Of a DNA stretch of 64,000 nt, positions 11,506-24,419 are shown in pieces. The first letter of the stretch is position 1, and each line of letters opens with the position of its first letter. The stretch is from NCBI RefSeq assembly GCF_947179515.1, contig NC_067477.1:130517896-130581895 (forward strand), given 5' to 3'. The translations under genes and the position numbers were made by a program. The DNA is from Apodemus sylvaticus. Taxonomy: Eukaryota; Chordata; Mammalia; Rodentia; Muridae. Below the pieces are notes generated by a model, which worked only from the letters and a program-made list of their open reading frames with translations, had not been told where the DNA came from and ran no database searches.

Positions 11506-14200
11506 GAAAGAAGTTGCAAAAACCTTGAAGTCAAATTTCTTGTCGAGTTTTTTACTCAGCCACTTCAGACTTATGCAATCACACATGCATATTTTAACCA
11601 TCCCATGATTAAATATGTTTATGTTGTATACATAATGCTATTTTCTACTTATAGGAGTAATAAAATCATAGTGATATAATTTCTATTCCCCCAAAGATGC
11701 TCTCCACACTGCAGCCTAATAACGGTGATGCATTGCACCTTATAGTTCTCTCTGCAATGGTACTGGCCAGTACTGAGGTTAGGAAAGAAAATCCAATTAA
11801 GTTTGTACTCAATCAACACCACCATAGTGCTTGGAAGCTTCACCTAATGTGAATGCTTCTACATGTTCTGAGATTCAAGACACTGTCAGGACACTGTCAT
11901 GAGTGACAGTGTGGATTTCTGTTCACTCTCCATTCTTTCCTTGCAAAATCTAACAGTGATGCAGCCATTGTGGCCAGTCCTTCATCGCCTACCTCCTTCT
12001 CTGAACACTCTGTGTGGGTCCAAGGAGCCTAACTAAACAGTCAACCATCATGGAGGGAAAGGATTTACACTGGATCCAAACTTCTATTCCAACCTAAAAA
12101 AATCTTAAAAGTTATTTCCATAAAGTGTTAATCTGGTAAGCAAATGGATACAAGAAGCATTCTTTTATTGGCAGAAAAAATGATAACCTTCCATCCAGAA
12201 TTTCCTGACAATGACTTTCAGAGGATTTCCATTCTGACATCCAACAGTACCAGACTATCATGGTTGACAGATTTTGCTGATAGCAACTGAAGAGTGCTCT
12301 ACAACATCTAAAAATGGCAAAGAAGACATGTTGGAAACAGGATACAAACGAGAGCTCCGTTTCGGTGGTAAGAATTATATTTTACCTGGTGTTTTTGAAT
12401 ATGATGAATATGTTTCATTTTATTTGCTTTTCTTTGTTTTGTTTTCTTATTGCAATACAATGATATCTAACATGGTAGTTTAGAATATACAGTTTGGTGG
12501 CATTTACTATGCTGACAGGAAAACAGCAATCACCACAGCCTTCTAATTTCACAGCCATTCTGTCACCTCTAAAGAAACATTGTCCTTATTATCTACTAAC
12601 CTTTATGATTCACCTTATATTTAAGAATAAGGAGGTTTAGATAACCTGCATCTCAGAGGAAAGGTTAATACCACAAGTGAAGAACTCCAAGGTTATAGAA
12701 GCTAAGGATTCTTCTGTTAAGTATAGTGCAGACATCCACAGTGGAAAGAAAACAACTGACCAAAACTGTTCAAGAGGAAAGCATTTTCTAGCTTCCCCAG
12801 ATTCCTAGTTTCTTAGGAAGCTGAGTAGATGAACACTGATGTTATAAAATTCTCGGAGAAAGGATAATTATGCTTTGTATTTGTACTGATCAACTTTTCC
12901 TTGGGAGATTCCGATGTTTACATAGGGGTTCATCAACACTCTCTACCTCACTTTATTTCCCTGGTAATACACAAAATTGGGATAATTAATTTGGCAATAT
13001 CTTTAAGTAGTTTTCCTTTAGTTAGGAGTTTATATTTTTTCATTCTTTTTCAAAAGTGATTAGTATCCATTAAACATAGTAAGAAAACAATTTACTGTAA
13101 AGGGATGCTCTCAGTAAGCTTTTAAATCACGTCTGTTTCCCTTCATATAGTTAAGTTGTGTTCTGTGTGCTATTAGTATGGGAAGACAGCAGTTCTCATC
13201 TGAATATGCTCTAACCAAATTTATTGAATATTACCAAACTAGATGTATGCTATGGCTGCTTGGTGTACAATGTGAATGGAAATTTCCCATTTCTAGCTCC
13301 AGCAGTCACTCAGAAACATCAACTAAAGAAAGCCATCAGAGAACACTGGGCATTATAACTTTGTGCCACTAAATTCTGTTAAATTTTAAAAGCAAGAAAG
13401 TAGTGTCCAGATCATAAATTTAGACGTCGTCACCTTGAGTACCCAATAATAACACCAACCACGCCTTGGCAGAAGTTTGAGTTGTGAACTGCAGCTAGTG
13501 AGCACACGTTTATCCTGAGCATCCTTATGTTCTCTCTACGTTCTCCTTAGAACTCACAGCACACATGTGGAAGACATCTGATCAGTGCTGGGTAGAGGAG
13601 ATGAGACAGCCGGACTATACATAGGTTGAATGTGTCATCTCATCCCCATTTAAAACAGGTTCTGAAGAAATGATCTAACCAGGCACAGGCAAAAACTGGC
13701 AGGAAATTAAATGTGTGGCTTGGTCTAAGAGAGGATTTTCAACCCTTTAAAAGGTCTATAGATGAACTTCAGGAGACCTATGAATATTTATAGGTTTCCT
13801 ATAAAGTTCCTAAAGTTACTTATTACTTAAATAAAAGAAGGAAAGGGGATAAAATGCTTACTTGACCTTGAGGAGTATCATACGCATATCATGTTTATAC
13901 TAAATTATCTGACTCCACAAATAGTTTTTACTAATTTCACCTTCTAAAAATTATGTCTAAAGGATGATTCTGTGATAAGATTGGCATGTGCGTGTGTTTT
14001 TACCTCTGTTCTCCATATACTACATGTATCTCAATTTGTTCGTAGAAGCAAAAACACTGTTAGCAATTAAGAGTAAGGGATTTATTGTGTGGATTTGATT
14101 TGTATACTATGGTGGAAACTGGTGAAAGAAATCTGAACCAAACCCTTTTTCTATTTCTGATTTTAAAAAACGTCAGGTTGGCAGATACCAAGCAAATATA
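11506..14200. other. No recognised gene or repeat
   Basis: Mostly single-copy-looking AT-rich sequence with short open frames only. The stretch around 13730-13800 has a faint look of an old interspersed repeat but is too diverged to assign. Confidence 0.45.
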
Positions 14201-14201
14201 G

Positions 14202-14284
14202 AACACACTCATATACAAAAATACACACTAACACACACATGCACACAAATACACACACATACACACACACACACACACACTCAC
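14202..14284. repeat. (CA)n-rich microsatellite
   Basis: Imperfect CA/ACAT units, ending in a cleaner run of about 12 CA units around 14261-14281. Confidence 0.95.
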
Positions 14285-14559
14285 CAACAATAAGCAAATA
14301 AAAAACTGGAACCCACATCTGTCCCTGATCACCTTAGAGCCTAAAAATGTAGGTGGTTCAGAGATGTGCTGGATGGCTTCCTCCACAAATCACATGCATT
14401 CTGATAAAGGAACTTCATCAAGTGATTTGGCATCTCAGATGAGCTGAAGAGGACTTTGTTGGAGCTGGAAGATCTGCACACACAGGTTACTAGAGCTCTC
14501 CAAATAAGCCCACACATCAGAAGCAGCCATGTTACATCCAGAAATGGACCTTGTACCAA

Positions 14560-15120
14560 CCCATATATGCTGCCTGCTTGGCAGTTTAGTCTCGAGAAGC
14601 TCCCAGGGATCTGGGTTAATTAAGATTGCTGGTCTTCCTATGGGGTCACTCTCCCCTTCAGTTTTTTCAGTCCTTCCCCTAATTCAACCATAGGGGTCCC
14701 TGACTTCATTCCAATGGTTGTGTGGAATGTGTCTATATCTAGCTCAGTTGCTGGATGGGTCTCTCAGAGGACAGCCATGCTAGGCTCCTGTCATGCATGT
14801 CCTTTTGGGTCTGGGTTACTTCACTCATGATCATTTCTAGTTCCATACATTTGTCTGCAAATTCATGATGCTATCATTTTTAATAACTGAAGAGTATTCC
14901 ATTGTGTAAATAGACCACATTTTCTCTATCCATTCTTTGATTTAGAGACATCTGTGTTTTTTTCCAGCTTCTGGCTATTACAAATAAAACTGCTATGAAT
15001 ATAGTGGAGCATGTGTCCTTATGGTATGGTGGGGGATATTTTGGTTGTTTGCCCAAGAGTAGTATAAATGGGGCATCAGATAGAACGATTTCCAGTTTTC
15101 TGAGGAACCACCAGGTTGAT
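14560..15120 (-). mobile_element. LINE-1 (Lx-type), 3' end of ORF2 plus 3' UTR
   Basis: On the minus strand the sequence runs from the ORF2 region coding for the 'GGSSEN' landmark, through 'aagtaacccagacccaaaag', into an Lx-like 3' UTR containing 'taggaagaccagcaatct' and a 'gcaggcagcatat' landmark near 14565. It is 5' truncated, heavily substituted and has no intact reading frame. It abuts a plus-strand L1 piece, but both pieces contain 3' UTR, so the pair is not one inverted element. Confidence 0.85.
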
Positions 15121-15159
15121 AAGCCATAATTTTTATATACTCTTCTGATGATGGATACC

Positions 15160-15360
15160 TAGGATGAAGAAAACAGTATTAAGAGAATTAAACCAATCTC
15201 AGAAAGACAAATGACATATATATTCTCTCATTCTTAGTTCCTAGATTCTGTAAAGATACATAAAATAACATGTATTTATACTGAAAGCATAAACAAAATT
15301 GTGCAGAGAAACAAAGGATGTCTCAAAGGGATGGGAAGAAAGGGCAGAGCCAAGGAGGAA
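15160..15360 (+). mobile_element. Older LINE-1 3' UTR fragment
   Basis: 'ctcagaaagacaaatgacat', then 'ctctcattcttagttcctag' and 'gatacataaaataacatg', follow the end of ORF2 and start of the 3' UTR of older rodent/mammalian L1 subfamilies. No coding capacity remains. Confidence 0.7.
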
Positions 15361-15565
15361 TGTCTTAGTTAGCTTCAGCCTTCAACTTGATACAACCTAG
15401 ACTCTTCTCACGGAGTCTCAGATGGGCAATTTCCCTGATCAGGTTGGCCTGTATCCTTGTTGTTGTGTCATTGTGTTGATGTCTAGATACATAGGAAGGG
15501 TTCAATGTACAGTGGTCAATACCATCCACAGGTAGTTCTCTATGAAAGATAGATTAGTATGAGCC
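15361..15565 (+). repeat. Unnamed common rodent interspersed repeat, fragment
   Basis: 'gtcttagttagcttcagcc', 'tcaacttgatacaacctaga' and 'ggttggcctgt' are landmarks of a very common rodent repeat that I recognise but cannot name reliably. It starts directly after the L1 piece. Confidence 0.5.
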
Positions 15566-15784
15566 ATCCAGCAAGCTGTCTAGCAGGCAGCGTTGTCCAT
15601 AGTTCCCATTACACTTTGCAGACATTAGTTCCATGGTTGGAAGTAATGCTGTATAGAAAAGCAAACAGTTCTGCCCTCAGGTTCTATGCTTTATTTCTTA
15701 CCATGACTTTCTCATTTTCCTTTTGCTCATAGTGGTTTTTTGTAGACTTGATTTTTTCAACACTTAATTTAATAAGAGTATTTA

Positions 15785-16335
15785 GATGCTTTAACCTCCC
15801 TTCTATGCATCACCCCCATCAGAAATATTAGAAAGGAAAGGTTAATAGGACAACGGAGGACATGGACCTGTTTAGAAAGAGTTCTTTGGAGAGAATCCAA
15901 TCTGTGTTGTAAGGATACCAGCAGTTAAGGCCATAGAAATAAGCAGTAACACAATTTATGAATAAACAAAAATGTTAGTTCAGTCCAGAGGAAATTCAAG
16001 GTTCTGCCAATCAGCCCAAGTCCACAGAAATTGCAAGAAGATGCTGAAACACCACCAGAAATTCTCTGGTGCATATCTCTTTATGAAGTTACAATAAATG
16101 ATGACCAGTAAAGAGTAGCAAGGTAAACCAGTGCCACACAGCATCGTCCACTGTCTGTTTGGTTATATTTATACCCTTTCTAAAAATCACATGTTCTCTC
16201 AAGTGTCCACTCTAGCAAAACATCACATGCCCCTTTTCAAGGCTGTTTTCAGGAAAATGCCACATGTTTTTCTCAGCAAAACATCTATCCATGCGACTGC
16301 TTCAGAAAAAACATCCTCTCATAAGACAGTTTCCA
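15785..16335. repeat. Rodent LTR-like repeat, copy 1 of a family seen three times here
   Basis: This copy aligns by eye with 53475-53965 in the same direction. Shared landmarks, in order: 'atggacctgtttagaa', 'ccagcagttaag', the CTCTGSTG...TCTCT block, 'cactgtc', and 'aaaacatcacatg'. A reverse-orientation piece lies at 23500-23642. Length and style suggest a rodent ERV LTR (RMER-like), but transcriptional direction and exact name are not established. Confidence 0.6.
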
Positions 16336-17980
16336 GAACTACATCATAAGACACAACTGAGACTCCAAAGAAACCAGAAATTTCCATTTAGGTTTAGTCA
16401 CAGTAACAAAATAAAACTAGAACAGAGAAGAAACTCAATATATAACACATACCTGAATGAAAATGGCCCTTACAATACCATATAAAATGCATACATATAA
16501 TTAATATTAAAAGTAAAGGCTCAACCTATTAAAAAACCTTAGAACTTAAAAAAGAAATGAAATGTATTACCAAAAAAAAAAAATGCTGGTAATAGTTCTT
16601 GGGTACAAAATGTTCCTCCCTAAAGATGCTCACATCAGCCCTGAACTCCATGTGGCAAAGGAACTGTTTAGATATGATGAAGAGTTTTGAGATGGAGATA
16701 TATTATCTATGTGAGTTGAGTACAGTCATTTAGCTTTTTCTTAAGGAAATCAGGATAGTTATAGACAATGGGCATTGACCTTAAAGCAGAGGCTAGAGTG
16801 GGAAAATTATAGAATGATGTTGTTGAATTTTCAGTTAAGAAACGGACCCCAAGCAAAGAATGTAGGCAGCCCACAGAAACTGGAGAACACAAGGGAAGAA
16901 CTCCCATGCAGCCTCAAGGACAAGACAACCATGCTGCCACTTTGGTCCTAGGTAGCTAAACCTAACGTTTCCCTTCTGCAACTCTGAAAGAAATACATTA
17001 GCTTTGTCTTAGACAACCAAATTTATTGTAATGTGTTATTGTGTTGATAGTAAATTAATATATACCCTAAAGGTGGGAAGGTTGAAACAAAGTGAAGGAG
17101 ATAAGTATTAGGAATTCATAATATTTAAATATTACACATCTATCCAACTGTGAGCATCCTGAAAATGATGCCTATGCAAGGTAGGTAGACAGAAGTTTAA
17201 AGGAGAAAGATTATCTGGCTAAACTTTAATTCCATTAAAAATACATTATTAGACTTTTCTTTCTGTAGATAATCTGAGACCAGTCAGATGTACTTCCTTA
17301 TAATAAGGTGACTTTTGAGTGAAAATTTGCAGAGATATGAGTGGCATAAAAAATACACTCAATTCTTAGCTGACTCTGGAAGAAATGAGATGCCTTAAAA
17401 GTGTCCATTGCCCTCATGCCACAGCAGAAAAACAATCAGCACAAATTCTAGTTTTCCAAAGTACAGCCACTATAAATTAAGACTATAGACTTCTTGTCCC
17501 TTGGCACTGTGAAGTTAAATTGAGAAGCCTGTTAGGGTAGGATTGAAATGAAAACCCACATTATATTTTTTAGCAATCAAATTCATAACTTGAAAACTTT
17601 ATTTTAAGTTAAGTTCCTTAAACTCAACATGTTTGTTGTCTACCATTTATGACGAACATTTTCATTACATTTTAGAAACCATCATAGCAAGTTTTTCTGG
17701 TATTTTAAAATTCAACCCCAAAGCCTCCTCTGATGGTACTAAAGGTATCACATATATTTCTTCTGAATCACCATGTTTTGTAGCCATGGGTAATTAATTG
17801 TACAATACCTTAATCAGATGTATTAATATTTGAAGAACAATGACCAAATCTACTGAAATAAAAAAAAATACTGTCTCTGGCACATTTTTGACATTTCAAT
17901 TTATTTTAGGAAGTTTTTATAGCAGTAAATAAATTTTTAATTACTTTAGATAAGACATGCCTGAAAGTCATAAGATATAA
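16336..17980. other. No recognised gene or repeat
   Basis: AT-rich, single-copy-looking sequence with only short poly-A runs, for example at 16571-16583. Confidence 0.45.
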
Positions 17981-17982
17981 TA

Positions 17983-18100
17983 CTGAGGCAGGCATGCATG
18001 ACTGCAATCCTTGCACATGGTAGACAGAGGCAGAGCGTCACTGTAAGTTCAAGGCCAGCCTGGTCTACATAATTAATTTCAGATCTCCCTAAATTACAGA
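17983..18100 (+). repeat. B1-type SINE, 5' part weathered
   Basis: 'tagacagaggcagag' followed by 'gttcaaggccagcctggtct' and 'acataat' is the B1 body, including the B-box-like GTTCAAGGCC. The first 60 bp are more diverged. Confidence 0.8.
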
Positions 18101-18111
18101 AGACCATTATA

Positions 18112-18155
18112 GATTATGATAGATAGATTGATAGATAGCTAGATAGATAGATACT
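18112..18155. repeat. (GATA)n microsatellite
   Basis: TAGA/GATA units with a few interruptions, at the expected tail position of the preceding B1. Confidence 0.9.
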
Positions 18156-19250
18156 GAAAATAATTTCTCAACGATATCTAAAAATCAGGAAAATTCCCTC
18201 TTCTTTACATTATTCATATATTTATTCCCCTCTGTCAATTTAAATGAACCAAAACTTTAAAAAAGGAATCATTTTAAGACTTTGTTACTTATGCTGTATT
18301 TCCTATAAAAATAAGTCACAACCATAAATAGCTCATATCACTAAGTAACAGTGCATACTAGTAATTAAATACTCATTAGGTAAAATAAAAACTTTTAAAA
18401 ATTTTTGGTGTCATAATATGAATTAAAAATAGAATCTTGGCTGAAGAAAAAAATAATAATACTCAAGTTGTCAAAAAAAACCCTTCTATTGAGCTTGAAA
18501 TATGAATGGACATAGCTTCAGCATCACAGATACTGCAAAGGTGGATACTTACGTTCAGCTAAAGAATTTCCTGATGGTGTGTGCCCAAAGAACATCAATT
18601 GGTGTCACTTCAGGGCCCACTGGGTCTTTAAGCAGGACCAGTGAAGGTCATTATATTTTCATGGCTAGTTCAGTATAAAACTCTTCTTTTTTCCCATGAA
18701 CTTAAAACATTCAATATTCTTTGCCCCCCAGCCCTCCCATCTTGTCACTGTGAGATGCTCCAGAGTCCCAGTTTGTCCCAAAGATACAGCCCTACCTGGG
18801 GAGTGTGGCTTGATATCAGTCTTATCCCCATAGAGACTACTTTACTGTTCATGGTTAGCCCAGAAAAAGAGCAAAATATAAAATTCTAAGCACGATTTCT
18901 GTCAAATGGCTATCACATCTTCTTTATGGTAAAGTATGGAAACTCGAGGATTGTCTAGATTTTTCATGTTCTGTGTTCAGACTATTTGAAACACTTTTAC
19001 TTTTATTCCATTACCTATTCGGACACCTAGATGCCTGGGAAGCAATTTATTAGTAGTAATAATCAGCTGCATCAGGGAATCCTCAGTCTTCACATGGAGG
19101 AGTATCTCTGTGATGTTTCTGTACCTATATTGGACTTTAATTCTATAGTAGCCATTAGCATCAGAAGTGAGATGTCTTCTGTTTGCGTCTGGTGCTACTA
19201 TCAATTGCTGACTTAGGAAGCATAGGACATTCTGCAAACAAAGTAGCATC
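18156..19250. other. No recognised gene or repeat
   Basis: AT-rich, single-copy-looking sequence. The longest frames, around 18641-18889 (+) and 18977-19252 (-), have no recognisable domain. Confidence 0.45.
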
Positions 19251-19252
19251 AT

Positions 19253-19472
19253 TTTTATATTTAAAAGTTTATTTTTTATTATTTTCTATATTATTTGTTT
19301 ACATTACAAATGCTTTTCCCTTTCTTGGTTCCCTCCTCCCCATGAACCCTTTTCCCTCTGCCCATTCCCCAATCAACCTCCTCCCACTTCTATGTCCTGG
19401 AAATCCCCTATAATGCTGCATCAAGCCTTTCCTGGACCAGGGCCTTCTCCTTCCTTCTCCTTGGGAATGATT
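19253..19472 (-). mobile_element. LINE-1 3' UTR end, 5' truncated
   Basis: A T-rich start (the poly-A tail on the other strand) is followed by 'tttacattacaaatgctttt' and the pyrimidine-rich L1 3' UTR, up to 'gggaatgatttgat', where L1 similarity stops. No clear target duplication was found. Confidence 0.9.
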
Positions 19473-19509
19473 TGATCTTGGCCCAGTAATAATACTAGTT
19501 ATGGGTTTC

Positions 19510-22015
19510 AGTTTCTGAAACATGACTTAAATAAATCAAAACTTGTAGCTTACTTGACCAATATTTTTGACACTATTACCTGAATGGGTTATGTCATGTC
19601 AGACTACTGATTTCTTTATCATGCATAGCACCTACAGAAATATGAAAGTTAGAGAGTAAAGATGAAGTTTCCATAACAGCACCAGCTTAATGTTTGACAT
19701 GTTCTGTGATGCAAGTATGTGGCATCTTAGGAAATAGAGTTTTAATATAAAGTTATTAAGGATAATCAAGAACAGTAACCATGTCCTGCAATGTTTTGTG
19801 GTCTTTGGGACATCACCAGCAAACAACACCAAAAGAATTCATTCATTCATCCCTGGGACTTGGCATTTTGTCTGTTCACCCCCGCTGGATAGCAGAGCAC
19901 CTTTACACGGTAACTCCATTTTAACTATTTTCAAATATGTATATATAGACATATTTTAAGAAGCCTGTACAGTAATAAGTTTCATATAATTCTGACAAGT
20001 CTGTAGTGCTATTTGTCCCTTCTAGTTTCTCTCTGCCCCTTCCTTCTGCACAACTTAAATATTGCAATTCTCAAGTAGCAGGCAGCAGTCTCTAAACTAA
20101 AATAAAATTAAGAATCAGTTAATTCCCTGAATTCAGAAGTGTCTGTCACTCCTCATGTTCTAACGTATTGGCTCTCTCTTAAGAACAAGCTTGTAGTTAT
20201 ATTGTAGTTAACATATTGTGTAATGATTTCATTATAGCAACCCACATTTTAAATTTGGAATATCAGTTTCTAAATTTTTCAGTGATTTCAAATGAATTAT
20301 CACCAAAATGAGCACTTGGGAGTCACTTTCTAATTGACTTTCTCTGTGTATCTATGCTACCTAACATAAATGTCTTTCTAAGTTTTTACAAGTTTGAAGT
20401 GTAAAATATAGCCACAGATCCAACACAGAGAAATAAAATGACATATGACCTATGTACCCACAGTCCTCAAGCTCAGAGCAGGGGCATGGCAGATCTAGGG
20501 TGCTACAAAGAGTGACATGAATAATAAAGAACAGAAAACATAACCATTAGTCATACAGCACCCTGACTCTCCCCTGCAGCACTCACAGAGCTGAGGGCAC
20601 ACCGCTGGGAGAAGGCAGAGCCAAGTCTGAAATGGATAGTTCACAGTCCGCATTTTCTTTCTCTGGACTGGAAGGTGAAATAGCAGAGTCTGAGACAATT
20701 GCTGTGGTTCCCAGTTTCTTGTGTATTAGAAGGAGTACTACCGCCATATCTCTGACAGTCAGGAACTGAGAGGGTAGTGGTGATTGGGGGGGGGGGGGGT
20801 TCCAGGTCCAAGCTCCCCCTCAGGGTATCTGTACACCAGGCAGAATGTGGAAGGCAGACCCTGGGACTGGAGAAACCTGGTTTGATTTTGGAGTGAGTGC
20901 CTAGAGTGTGGAGGAACAGGAGAGAAGGCCTTCCTCAGAGTTTTAAAAGCAACTCTCTAAGATATGGCATCTCACTCTCTCCCATCCCCCCATCTCCCAC
21001 CCCTCTCCTGCAATCCTTAATGAAGAAATGATCCTTGCTCGTTCATACTGGTTCATTTGATAGTGGATGAATTCACTCTATTCTGTCTGAACAAGGAATT
21101 AAATACCTTTTTCAAGAAGAAATACTCAGGAAGGGAAGCTCATATTCTGGAAGCTTAGGGCTATCTAGATACTTCATTAGCATGGAGAAGAACTCCAGGT
21201 GTTTATGCCACAGGGACCAGATGTCCATGGTCCTTTCAGTGGGGTTTGTGGTTATGTGCCTCAGAGCAGGTACAAGGACATCGAGAATGGCTCCACTCCT
21301 GTAGGTCTCGATTCTGAGATTCCCGGGGTCTGAGCTGATTCAACCCTACAGTTTCTTGTGCCTGTCTGGTAGCATGGTTCCAGATGCCCTTCAATCATCC
21401 TTCTAGCAAACATGGTTCCTCAGCTGAACCCCTCCACTCTGGGACCTTTAATGAAATCTTGAGAACTGCATGAGACAGTAGAAAAATTCACCAAAATATA
21501 GGCTCCAAAGTTAATGTAAGGTAAAAGTCATGTATGGTCAAAATGACCTAGCGGACATGAGAAATGCATGTGCAGCCTTGTTTTCTGTTCCACTGAATCT
21601 GATAAAACCTGTTCTTTTGTTTCAGAGAAGTAAACCATAAGAGAGTTAGTTTGTACTGAACATTTATCTAAGAAAGAACTGATGTATCTTAAAGGACTGG
21701 AATTACCCTGGGGACTGAATGTATTCCGCGGTGTCTAAAGGTGAGTAGAAGGCACATCAATGTATGCGCCCTGAGCTCCAGTGGGATGTGGTACTTGTTG
21801 TAATCAATTGTCTTATTTCACTGGTAATGAAGGGAGTTGAATTCATTCAAATAATTCATTTCACCTTTCACTTTGGAATAATTCCTTCATGAAATGACAG
21901 GTGTCACATCTCTATTTCTGTGATTTTTTTTTCATTCTAATCCTCTCTTCAATTAGAACATCATAGAATTAAGAGGTATGTCTCATTTTTCCAAAATACC
22001 GCACACAGACACCAC
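19510..22015. other. No recognised gene; contains a G14 homopolymer
   Basis: 20460-21760 is noticeably less AT-rich than its surroundings but has no gene structure or repeat family that I recognise. A G14 run lies at 20786-20799. Confidence 0.4.
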
Positions 22016-22020
22016 ATAGA

Positions 22021-22079
22021 CACACACACACACACACACACAAACACACATACACACACACATAGAGAGAGACATAGAC

Positions 22080-22131
<52 letters not shown>
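22021..22131. repeat. Compound (CA)n(GA)n microsatellite
   Basis: CA-rich at 22021-22062, then GA-rich with a clean GA run at about 22091-22131. Confidence 0.97.
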
Positions 22132-22132
<1 letters not shown>

Positions 22133-22134
22133 AT

Positions 22135-23115
22135 TCCACTGTCTTCATTAGGTGTGCCTAAAATAGAGTGGGGGAGATACAATTGTAATACATATTTCTA
22201 GGTATTTCAATGAACCTCTGCCTTTATTAATTTACTCCTCATAACCAAAGTTCTAAAGACTAAAGCATGTGCTCTGCCTCTGTAAAAGAATACTAATGCA
22301 GGATCCATTGCCATTCAACACCCAGGCTACACTTTCCCCAAAAAGCACACTGATTCTGATTTTCCATGCAGAAATAAGGAACACTGTCCAGCAGAAAACT
22401 ACAGTAATTGAACAGCTAAGGGAAGCATGGATGAATTTCTTCCATTATAAAACAGAATAAAAATATTATCAAGTGTAAAGAACATATTTCCCTATATTCC
22501 AAAGAAGCAATGAGAGAAAAGCAATTTAAAAAAAAATGCATGAAGTCAGGTAGATATAAGAGACGAGTACTCTGCTCATAAAATGTAATGACAAGCTTAA
22601 TACAGATCATTTTATTTCCCTGAGATTTGCAGACTCAAACCAATATATGTTAATAGAACACATTTGTCATTGGCAAATGTAACAGTTGTTTAACTTGAAA
22701 AGATCAGTGAATAAGTTCCTTTCTGATCACTATTAACTTTTGTTCATGGACTTGAAAAACTTATTTTATTGGTAGGTATTCCTGTTCCTTAGTCCCATGG
22801 ACTGATATTATAAAATTCATGATAATGAGGTCTGAAAAAAGTCAAGTTGATATAATCAAAGCTTCCCAAAACTGTTTCAATAAATAAGAACTATATATCT
22901 TTACCAACATAATTATATATTTTGAAAATACATAGTCATGTGATTGACTTCATGAATTAACAGGATCCATTTTGTGGTTATTGGAGTAAGTAGGATAAAT
23001 TCTATTCCTCACAAGTATTGATTTCAAAGTTTCCATTATTAAACCCTGTGTGATACAAAGGTGTTTAAAGAATGACAAATGCCAGGCTTACACTTGTGAA
23101 ATCTGTTGTCCTTGT
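22135..23115. other. No recognised gene or repeat
   Basis: AT-rich, single-copy-looking sequence. Confidence 0.45.
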
Positions 23116-23499
23116 GTCCTAGTAACTATTCTATTGCTGTGAGAGAAATACCATGACCAAGGGAAATTTTTTTAAAGAAAGCATTTAATTTGGATTTTTC
23201 TATAATTTCAGAGTCTTTTATCATTATTTGTATTCTTATTCTATTCTTATTTTTTGTCTATTATCAACATGGCAGAAAGCATGGCAGCAGGCAGGGTAAC
23301 CGTGGTGCTGGAGAAATAGTCCAGTGCTGCATTCCAATCCAAAGATTAGGAGTAAAAACTGAAGAGTGGTCATTGTTTGTCATTACCTGGTAGAAAGAAG
23401 CAAACCAAGGAACTTCTGGTGATGTTCTGTGAGCTTCTTGCTGCTTCCCCAGACTCAGAAGACAGGCAGAACCTCTCAGTTTCTTCTGGATCAAACTGC

Positions 23500-23642
23500 C
23501 ATTAATGATTAATGACTGGTGTTTGCAAGTGGATGGAGCTACCGCTGTTGATTTGTGTGAACTGAACTGCTGTCATCCTGACAGTGAAGATTGGAATCTC
23601 CCAAAAGAACTGTTTCTAAACAGGTCCACATCTTTTTGTGTG
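23500..23642. repeat. Reverse-orientation fragment of the 15.8/53.5-kb LTR-like family
   Basis: 'agaactgtttctaaacagg' and 'tccacatc' are the reverse complement of 'gatgtggacctgttta' at 53547 and of the 15.86-kb copy. The preceding 'gattggaatctcc' matches the reverse complement of 'ggagagaatccaatc' at about 15889. Confidence 0.7.
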
Positions 23643-23644
23643 TG

Positions 23645-23935
23645 ATTTTTTTCTCTTTTTTTATTCGATACATTTTTTATTTACATTTCAAATGATTTCC
23701 CCTTTCCTGGCTCCCCACTCCTGCATGTCCCATAAGCCTTCTTCCCTCCCCCTGTTCCCCAATCCACCCCATCCCACTTCCCTGTTCTGGCATTGCCTTA
23801 TACTGCTACACTGAACCTTTCCAGGACCAGGGGCCTCTTCCTCCTTCTTCTTGGGAATCATTTGATATGTGAATTGTGACTTGGGTATTCCAAGCTTCTA
23901 GGCTAATATCCATTTATCAGTGAGTTCATACCATT
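23645..23935 (-). mobile_element. Mouse LINE-1 3' UTR end, 5' truncated
   Basis: The poly-A tail reads as T-runs at about 23648-23662, followed by the reverse complement of ATCGAATAAA and 'ttacatttcaaatgatttcc', then the 3' UTR through 'atccatttatcagtgagtt', which is close to the end of ORF2. This is a young-looking mouse L1 tail inserted into an older repeat. Confidence 0.95.
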
Positions 23936-24378
23936 CTATTAACCGTTCTTTTCTACTATTTTTGGTCGATGGTGGACTGGAAGGGAGGTTAAAACAGTTA
24001 CATACCCTTATTAAACTGGGTTTTGAAAAATATAAGCATACAGAGAGCCTAGAACTTGCATGGGCTTTAAAATCCCAAATCCCACCAGTGGCATGTGTCC
24101 TCCATAAAGGCCAAAGCCTCCTAGTCCATCTACTCTTATTAGAGAGTTCCATTCCAGAGTGACTAAACATTCAAATACATAAGCCTATGCACACCACTCA
24201 CATTCAAAGCACCACACCTTGATGCTGTTCTGAGTTTGCAACTCTCTAATTTTACTTTAATAAAAATGACAGTGCTCACTAGTGCAGATAAATGGCTATT
24301 TCTAAGATTGGGAAAACACATACCTCAGTAGTAGAATGCTTGCTAAGGAGAGAAAGAAGTCTGGATTTGTTCTGCAGC

Positions 24379-24380
<2 letters not shown>

Positions 24381-24418
<38 letters not shown>
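24381..24418. repeat. (CA)n microsatellite
   Basis: About 17 CA units ending in CGCACA. Confidence 0.97.
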
Positions 24419-24419
24419 T

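Larger units (their letters stand above)
23117..24228. repeat. Nested repeat cluster: common rodent repeat split by LTR-like and L1 pieces
   Basis: The outer repeat starts with 'ctattgctgtgagagaaat' and 'accatgaccaag' (23117-23490). It resumes at about 23936-24228 with 'cccaaatcccaccagtggca' and a 'cattcaaagcaccaca' end. I recognise this as a frequent rodent repeat but cannot name it. Between the two parts sit the LTR-like fragment at 23500-23642 and the L1 tail at 23645-23935, so the order of arrival is outer repeat first, L1 last. Confidence 0.6.

Noticed and set aside
14560..15360. A single twin-primed L1 from the opposed L1 pieces
   Set aside because: Both pieces contain 3' UTR sequence and look like different-age subfamilies, whereas one inverted L1 would have 3' UTR in only one part.
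20786..20799. G14 run as a G-quadruplex or regulatory site
   Set aside because: A lone homopolymer without flanking G-tracts is weak evidence, and such runs are prone to sequencing error.
20460..21760. GC-richer stretch as a possible gene segment
   Set aside because: No open frame longer than about 70 codons, no splice-bounded exon and no known motif. The composition alone is not evidence.
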